DNA from: Serratia odorifera
GTDB lineage: Bacteria > Pseudomonadota > Gammaproteobacteria > Enterobacterales > Enterobacteriaceae
Direction: 5' to 3'
DNA: 64,000 nucleotides
Assembly: GCF_900635445.1 (NCBI RefSeq)
Contig: NZ_LR134117.1
Location: 682,001-746,000, forward strand
Shown: piece by piece, positions 55,632 to 64,000 of the stretch
Numbering within the stretch: position 1 is the first letter of the stretch
Layout: the number at the start of each line of letters is the position of its first letter
The notes under the pieces: generated by a model
Told to the model about the DNA's origin: nothing
Database searches by the model: none
What the model saw: only the letters and a program-made list of their open reading frames with translations
Made by a program: the position numbers and the translations under genes

Positions 55632-57803
55632 TCAGAACTGATAATTGGCAGTGACAGAAACGCTGCGTGGCGCACCGTAGACCGCATAACTGCCGAGGTA
55701 GTCGTAATACTCTTTATCGAGCAGGTTATTCACGTTGGCCTGTAGCGAAAACTGCTGGTTAACCTGATAACGCGCCAACAGGTTAACTAACGCATAGCTG
55801 CCCTGTTCAGGACGCGATGCCCCCGCCGGGCCGGCGTCGTCACGCCAGGTATGGTTTTGCCAGTTGACACCGCCGCCGATGGTCAGCGCCTGTAGTGCCG
55901 GCACTCGGTAGCTGGAAAACAGCTTCAGCGTGGTGCGCGGCATAAACGGGTTCACCGCCTCGCCATCCTTGTCTTCGGCGACAAAACGCGACGCGCCGAA
56001 GGTCATCTGCCAGTTGTCGGTCAACGCGCCATTGACTTCAAACTCAACCCCGCGGCTCACCGTACCGCTGATCGATTCATACGCCATTTCGGCAGTGCCG
56101 GGAATATAGGCACCGGTGCTGACACCCAGGTTGTCCTGCTCGGTACGGAACACCGACAGTGAGGCCGTCAGGCGACTGTTATGCCAATCGCCCTTAATCC
56201 CCGCTTCGTAGTTCTTGCCGGTGGTCGGGTCAAGATAGTTGCGGTTGGCATCGCGAACCGTTTGCGGCTGGAAGATTTCGGTGTAGCTGATATAGGCCGA
56301 ATAGGTGTCGTTAATGTCGTAGATCAGCCCGGCATAGGGCGTCACCGCGTCTTTGCTGCTGGTGGCGGTGGTACCGTTGGCGCGCCAGTCGGTATAACGC
56401 GCGCCAACAATCAGCGACAGCGGATCGGCCAGCGAGAAACGCACCGCACCGTAGAATGACTTTTGTCGCAGCGTATCATCGGCGTACACCACCCACGGTG
56501 ACCAACTGCCCTGCGTGACGTTGCCGTCCCAGTTGTTATAGTTGCCGACGTCGGCCGTGGACAGCATCGACTGTGAGTTGAAGTAATAGTTGTTCTGCTT
56601 GCTGTAGCTGCCGCCGGCCACCAATTCATGCTGGCGGCCGAACAGCTCAAACGGTCCGCTGGCATAAGCGTCCAGCGAGTCGAGTTTGCGCGTGCCCTTG
56701 TTCCAGCCACCGTAGGCCATCACCCCGTCGCCGGTGATTTTATCCGGGTAACCCGAGGCATACATCAGTTTGGAATCAAAGGTGGTTTTGGCGTGGGTTG
56801 CATTCACGCGCGCCTGCCAGCCGTTGTCAAAACGCTGCGTCAGATCGGCAAAAATCTTGTTCGACTCCTTGTCCGAATACGCCCAGTCCGGCGCCGGGTT
56901 GAAACTGCGATCGTAGTGAGTCCGGCTGCCGTCGCTGTACCAGGTCGGTAAACCGCCCCAGGTCGGGTTGCTGGTGTGGCTCTGCTGGTATTCCCATCCC
57001 AGCGATAATTTGGTCGAGTCGGTCAGATCGGCATCCAGTACGGTATACAGAAATTTTTTGCGGTTGCCGTAACGGTCCAGCCAACCATCGCCATCCTGAT
57101 AACCAGCCACCGCCCGCCCACGCACGCTACCGTCGGCGTTGAGCGGCGTGCTGACGTCACCGACGTAACGCTGCTTGTTCCAGCGACCGTAGCTGGCGGA
57201 CAGATTGCCGGTCAGCTCACGGCTGTCGGCATGTTTGCGCACCATATTAATCGCCGCAGACGGGTTGCCCGAGCCGGTCATCAGGCCGTTGGCGCCACGC
57301 ACCACCTCGATGCGCTGATAAATTGCCGTATCACCGGCGGCGTCGCCAAAGTTCCACACTTCATCGACGGTGGTCGGAATATCGTCGTACAGATAATTGT
57401 TGATAAAGAAGCCGCGCGAAAAATAGGTCGAGCGATCGGAATCGATATTGTTGGCGCTGATGCCGGTGGTGTTGCTCAGCACGTCGCCGATGGTTTGCAG
57501 ATCCTGATCCTGCATGCGCTGCTGAGTGATCACGCTGACTGATTGTGGAATATCGCGTGGCGTCAGCGCCATTTTGGTACCGGCGCGAGTTACCGGCACC
57601 GCATAGTCCTGCTCCGGCAGCATACTGCCGTTGGCTGTAGCGTCGACGGTAATGGTGTCTTCACTTTCCGCTGCCATGACTACCGGCGTGGAACAACACG
57701 CTGCCACCAGTAACGCCAGACTGGAACGTGTAAAACCGCCGACGGCAGACGGCCGGAAGCCGCAGGCATGGTTTCCCCTGAGACGAGAAGCAACGAAGGA
57801 CAT
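55632..57803 (-). CDS. TonB-dependent siderophore receptor, FhuE-like
   Basis: Outer-membrane receptor most like E. coli FhuE (coprogen, rhodotorulate, ferrioxamine-type hydroxamates). The protein has 723 residues (FhuE 729). An unusually long polar N-region precedes a hydrophobic signal (SLALLVAACCSTPVVMA). The TonB box DTITVDA follows near residue 50, then the plug domain with RDIPQSVSVITQQRMQDQ and EVVRGANGLMTGSGNPSAAI, then a 22-strand barrel ending SVTANYQF with the C-terminal Phe. Only one start is available, so the long N-region is probably real. A Fur-box-like site lies about 100 bases upstream. It stands alone between carB and kefF. Confidence 0.9.
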   Translation of the reverse strand: MSFVASRLRGNHACGFRPSAVGGFTRSSLALLVAACCSTPVVMAAESEDTITVDATANGSMLPEQDYAVPVTRAGTKMALTPRDIPQSVSVITQQRMQDQDLQTIGDVLSNTTGISANNIDSDRSTYFSRGFFINNYLYDDIPTTVDEVWNFGDAAGDTAIYQRIEVVRGANGLMTGSGNPSAAINMVRKHADSRELTGNLSASYGRWNKQRYVGDVSTPLNADGSVRGRAVAGYQDGDGWLDRYGNRKKFLYTVLDADLTDSTKLSLGWEYQQSHTSNPTWGGLPTWYSDGSRTHYDRSFNPAPDWAYSDKESNKIFADLTQRFDNGWQARVNATHAKTTFDSKLMYASGYPDKITGDGVMAYGGWNKGTRKLDSLDAYASGPFELFGRQHELVAGGSYSKQNNYYFNSQSMLSTADVGNYNNWDGNVTQGSWSPWVVYADDTLRQKSFYGAVRFSLADPLSLIVGARYTDWRANGTTATSSKDAVTPYAGLIYDINDTYSAYISYTEIFQPQTVRDANRNYLDPTTGKNYEAGIKGDWHNSRLTASLSVFRTEQDNLGVSTGAYIPGTAEMAYESISGTVSRGVEFEVNGALTDNWQMTFGASRFVAEDKDGEAVNPFMPRTTLKLFSSYRVPALQALTIGGGVNWQNHTWRDDAGPAGASRPEQGSYALVNLLARYQVNQQFSLQANVNNLLDKEYYDYLGSYAVYGAPRSVSVTANYQF

Positions 57804-57898
57804 GATGATTCCTCAATATAGTTTTTATTGTGCCAAGGTGCTCGCACCCCAGGCAGGCCACGAATACGTTTATTTGACGGCGCAGACATGCAAAAACA

Positions 57899-57917
57899 AA
57901 TGAGAACTATACGCATT
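57899..57917 (-). promoter_or_regulatory. Putative Fur box upstream of the FhuE-like receptor
   Basis: AATGAGAACTATACGCATT has dyad-like ends (AATG...CATT) and partly fits the Fur 7-1-7 pattern TGATAAT-N-ATTATCA (9 of 14 by eye). It lies about 95 bases upstream of the receptor start. The match is moderate. Confidence 0.45.
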
Positions 57918-58019
57918 AGCTTTAATGGGGTAAACCGCTGTTTCAAAAAGTTCCAAGAAATTTCTTAATTGAGCGTGGGTCAAGGCGGGAGAAGGTAACG
58001 GCAGATGACGAAAAGGCGG

Positions 58020-58056
58020 AAAAAAAGGCGGAGATGACCGAGCGGCACTCTCCGCC
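58020..58056 (-). terminator. Terminator of the carAB operon
   Basis: On the minus strand the stem GGCGGAGA/TCTCCGCC with a 14-base loop is followed by seven T. A further hairpin with stem AGCGTTCGCC/GGCGAACGCT (58057-58088) lies between it and the carB stop. Confidence 0.85.
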
Positions 58057-58098
58057 AGCGTTCGCCAGGCAATCCCCCGGCGAACGCTAGTGCGGTAT

Positions 58099-61319
<3,221 letters not shown>

Positions 61320-61336
61320 TTTATCAAGGCTCCTGA

Positions 61337-62485
61337 TTATTTGGCGTTGGAACGGTAAGTCTCAATCAGTTCGATGAAGTGATCGAACAGCGGGGCGGCA
61401 TCGTGCGGGCCCGGGCTGGCTTCCGGGTGCCCCTGGAAGCTGAACGCCGCTTTGTCGGTACGATGAATGCCCTGCACGGTGTGGTCGAACAGCGATTTGT
61501 GCGTCACGCGCAGATTGGCTGGCAGGTTGTTCTCGTCAACCGCAAAGCCGTGGTTCTGCGCGGTGATCATCACCGTATGGTTATCCAGATCTTTCACCGG
61601 ATGGTTGCCGCCGTGGTGGCCGAGTTTCATCTTCACCGTTTGCGCACCGCTGGCCAGCGCCAGCAACTGGTGGCCAAGGCAGATGCCGAACACCGGGATG
61701 TCGGTGTCGAGGAATTGCTTGATGGCGTCGATGGCGTAATCACATGGTTCCGGATCGCCCGGACCGTTAGAGAGGAAAATGCCGTCTGGCGCCATTTTCA
61801 GCACCTCTGCCGCCGGGGTCTGCGCTGGCACTACCGTCAGGCGGCAGCCGCGATCCACCAGCATGCGCAGGATATTGCGCTTGACGCCGTAGTCATAGGC
61901 CACCACGTGGAACGGCAGCGCGGCCGCGTCTTTGGCTTCCGGCAGCTCGCCCTCAAGCGTCCAACTGCCCTGTTGCCAGGCGTAAGCTTCCTGGGTGGTC
62001 ACTTCTTTTGCCAGATCCATTCCTTTCAGCCCTGGGAAGGCCTTGGCCTTTTCCAGCGCCAGCGCTGCGTCCGGCGCGTCGCCGGCAATGATGCAGCCGT
62101 TTTGCGCCCCCTTTTCACGCAGCAGACGCGTCAACTTGCGGGTATCGATATCGGCAATCGCCACAATGTTGTTGCGCTTCAGGTATTCCGACAGCCCTTC
62201 TTCACAGCGGTAGTTGCTGGCAATCAACGGGAGGTCGCGAATAACAAGGCCTTGAGCGTGAACAGCGGAGGATTCTGCGTCGGAAGCATTGGTGCCGACA
62301 TTGCCGATATGGGGATAAGTAAGAGTAACGATCTGGCGGGAGTAGGAAGGATCGGTGAGGATTTCTTGATAGCCGGTCATCGACGTATTGAAGACCACTT
62401 CCCCCACTGCCGTACCTTCTGCCCCGATGGCCCGACCGTGGAATTGGGTTCCGTCTTCCAGAACCAATAGCGCTGACTTAATCAA
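61337..62485 (-). CDS. carA: Carbamoyl-phosphate synthase small subunit (TTG start)
   Basis: Glutaminase subunit that supplies ammonia to CarB. Taking the TTG at 62483-62485 as start gives 382 residues, exactly the E. coli length, beginning (M)IKSALLVLEDGTQFHGRAIG. GGAGG lies 5 bases upstream of the TTG. E. coli carA is also reported to start at UUG. An ATG 13 codons upstream would lie before the ribosome-binding site and has no similarity. The class I amidotransferase domain has the nucleophile in GICLGHQLLALASG and the His/Glu pair in QGHPEASPGPHDA. Confidence 0.95.
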   Translation of the reverse strand: MIKSALLVLEDGTQFHGRAIGAEGTAVGEVVFNTSMTGYQEILTDPSYSRQIVTLTYPHIGNVGTNASDAESSAVHAQGLVIRDLPLIASNYRCEEGLSEYLKRNNIVAIADIDTRKLTRLLREKGAQNGCIIAGDAPDAALALEKAKAFPGLKGMDLAKEVTTQEAYAWQQGSWTLEGELPEAKDAAALPFHVVAYDYGVKRNILRMLVDRGCRLTVVPAQTPAAEVLKMAPDGIFLSNGPGDPEPCDYAIDAIKQFLDTDIPVFGICLGHQLLALASGAQTVKMKLGHHGGNHPVKDLDNHTVMITAQNHGFAVDENNLPANLRVTHKSLFDHTVQGIHRTDKAAFSFQGHPEASPGPHDAAPLFDHFIELIETYRSNAK

Positions 62486-62519
62486 AACACCCTCCGAGGA
62501 ATAATCAATCACAATATTT

Positions 62520-62533
62520 TGCATATTAATTCA
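62520..62533 (-). promoter_or_regulatory. Putative ArgR box at the carAB downstream promoter
   Basis: On the minus strand TGAATTAATATGCA matches the arginine box core TGAATAATTATTCA at 11 of 14 positions. It lies 35 bases upstream of the carA start and overlaps a weak promoter-like pair (TTGATT, 17 bases, ATTAAT). In E. coli promoter P2 of carAB is repressed by ArgR. I could not define a second box. Confidence 0.55.
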
Positions 62534-62596
62534 GATATCGCGATCTAAATCAATGCAAAAACCGGCCTCAAGGCTAATTTTTGGCAAATTGGGCGC

Positions 62597-62625
62597 ATTT
62601 TAATGATGGGTGCTCGGTTTGTCTA
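62597..62625 (-). promoter_or_regulatory. Candidate upstream promoter P1 of carAB
   Basis: On the minus strand TAGACA, a 17-base spacer and TAAAAT form a good sigma-70 promoter about 110 bases upstream of carA. In E. coli P1 is the pyrimidine- and purine-responsive promoter, consistent with the PurR-type site upstream. The rest of 62534-62875 holds no gene. Confidence 0.6.
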
Positions 62626-62711
62626 CTCCAAGTGGCATTTTTCTAGTTATTTTTGCATATTTCACGCATTTCTTGCTATCTCAGCCATAAAAACACATGG
62701 AAACCCGCAAT

Positions 62712-62727
62712 GGGTAAACGGTTGCGA
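62712..62727 (-). promoter_or_regulatory. Putative PurR operator upstream of carAB
   Basis: On the minus strand TCGCAACCGTTTACCC contains the full PurR core GCAANCGNTTNC. It lies about 90-115 bases upstream of the P1 hexamers, similar to the E. coli carAB PurR site. Confidence 0.65.
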
Positions 62728-62875
62728 GCCACAATGACAGAAAATCCGGCGCATCGCCACCTGACGGACGATAACCGGGCGTCAAAAAGGTTAACAAGCC
62801 AATAAAAATCCGAGTTAACCATTAAAAACACAAAAAAAATCAACCTATCGCGTCGAAATCGCTATTTTTCATGTT

Positions 62876-62904
62876 AAAAAAAAGGACAATAAAAATATTG
62901 TCCT
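62876..62904 (-). terminator. Terminator of dapB
   Basis: A perfect 9-base stem, AGGACAATA/TATTGTCCT, with a 4-base loop is followed on the minus strand by eight T. It lies 53 bases past the dapB stop and so separates dapB from carAB transcription. Confidence 0.9.
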
Positions 62905-62956
62905 ATTATCATATCGTTATGATTAACTCACACACATCACGATGATGTTCGATAAA

Positions 62957-63779
62957 TTATAACTGGTGCAAACCCAGCACGTCACGCATATCAAATAGAC
63001 CATTTTGCCGATCTGACAGCCAACTTGCCGCACGAACCGCACCATTGGCAAATGTCATGCGACTGGAAGCCTTATGGGTAATTTCTACCCGTTCCCCGAT
63101 GTCGGCAAAACATGGCAGTGTGCTCACCGACGATATCCCCGGCGCGAATAGTGGCAAAACCGATGCTGTGCGGATCGCGTTCGCCGGTATGCCCTTCACG
63201 GGCGTACACCGCACAGTCTTTCAGATCGCGGCCCAGCGCATCGGCGATGGCTTCGCCCATCGCCAGGGCGGTGCCCGAGGGTGCATCCACCTTATGGCGG
63301 TGATGTGCTTCAACAATTTCGATGTCGGTATAGTCGCCCATTACTTTGGCGGCCTTCTCGAGCAGTTTCAGCACCACATTGACGCCGACGCTGAAGTTGG
63401 CGGCAAACACGATGCCAATCTGCTGCGCGGCATCGCGAATAGCCGCTTTGCCAGCATCGTCAAAACCGGTGGTGCCAATCACCATCGCCTTGCGATGCTC
63501 GACGCAAAACGCCAGATGCGCCAGCGTGCCTTCCGGGCGGGTGAAATCGATCAGAATGTCGAAGTCATCCGCCACCTTTTGCAAACTCTCGCTCACGGTC
63601 ACGCCCAGCGCGCCGATACCGGCCAGTTCGCCAGCATCGGTGCCCAGCAGGCTGGAGCCTGGACGCTCCAATGCCGCCCCCAGCACCACACCCTGTGCCT
63701 GCTGTACGGCCTGGATCAATTGACGTCCCATCCGGCCACCGGAACCCGCAATCGCAATGCGAATCTGTGAATCAGTCAT
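62957..63779 (-). CDS. dapB: 4-hydroxy-tetrahydrodipicolinate reductase (one apparent +1 frameshift)
   Basis: NAD(P)H-dependent step of lysine and meso-diaminopimelate synthesis; the product pathway feeds MurE. It begins MTDSQIRIAIAGSGGRMGRQ with the nucleotide-binding GSGGRMG loop; the catalytic motif is EAHHRHKVDAPSGTALAMGE. Near the C-terminus one extra A in AAAA 63107-63110 breaks the frame; repair gives [20 protein letters not shown] and an end at VLGLHQL, 273 residues in all (E. coli 273). The gene is essential, so the shift is probably an error. The 220 bases upstream, to the right window edge, hold no gene. Confidence 0.95.
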
Positions 63780-64000
63780 GCTTTATCTCTCTTTTTGATT
63801 TGATGCCTATTCCATAGGCTATCGATTCAGGGTAACCGCCCCACCTTACCACTGCCAGAGGATTTAAATCATGATTAGAAAATTATGTTATCCCCGGTTT
63901 TTTATCAGTAACGCTATCAATGGCTGATAACTCAGCTCGCACGGCGTCAACCGCTGATTGTACATAATCATGCAATTTTGTCGCAGGGCATCACGCACCG

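Overview
This window is a conserved gammaproteobacterial chromosome segment. Gene order and near-identity of many recalled E. coli proteins place it in Enterobacterales, and the gene content (ERIC-type repeats, ilvBN beside thiBPQ-yabI, phoX between apaH and folA, an FhuE-type receptor) looks most like Serratia or a close relative. The genus is an inference; no 16S or other marker gene is present.

Layout. 1-8 kb, minus strand: the division/cell-wall (dcw) cluster from mraZ through rsmH, ftsL, ftsI, murE, murF and mraY to a truncated murD. 8.8-12.2 kb, minus: cra, then ilvH and ilvI. 12.5-14.3 kb: a frameshifted acyl-CoA synthetase. 14.8-21.3 kb: leuO, divergent from the attenuated leuL-leuABCD operon. 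21.4-24.6 kb, minus: a DASS-family anion transporter, setA and the dual-function RNA sgrS/sgrT, divergent from sgrR. 26.3-32.1 kb, plus: TPP riboswitch, thiBPQ, and ivbL-ilvB-ilvN with its own attenuator. 32.2-41.1 kb: yabI, polB, rapA, rluA, a seven-copy tandem array of 125-bp ERIC-like repeats, djlA. 41.3-48.1 kb, plus: lptD-surA-pdxA-rsmA-apaG-apaH. 48.1-57.8 kb: phoX with a likely Pho box, folA, yjjP/yjjB, a LysE-type exporter, kefFC and an FhuE-like TonB receptor. 58.1-63.8 kb, minus: dapB, then carA-carB.

Functionally the window gathers much of branched-chain amino acid synthesis: both acetolactate synthases (IlvIH, IlvBN), the whole leucine branch, and three regulatory devices (LeuO, the leuL attenuator, the ivbL attenuator). 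It also holds thiamine uptake (ThDP is the cofactor of both acetolactate synthases), the sugar-phosphate stress response (SgrR-SgrS-SgrT-SetA), outer-membrane biogenesis (LptD, SurA) and pyrimidine/arginine supply (CarAB).

An important caveat is sequence quality. I count seventeen single-base indels in otherwise intact genes (mraY, acyl-CoA synthetase x4, leuO, leuB, leuC, DASS transporter, rluA, surA x2, pdxA x2, rsmA, carB, dapB). Fifteen are +1 base duplications and two are -1. Because they hit essential genes, they are best read as sequencing or assembly errors; each such gene is annotated across the shift. I found no phage, insertion sequence, CRISPR array, rRNA or tRNA, and no convincing undescribed system. 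The most unusual elements are the ERIC array, the ERIC-like sequence between thiP and thiQ, and the phosphate-regulated phoX insertion beside folA.
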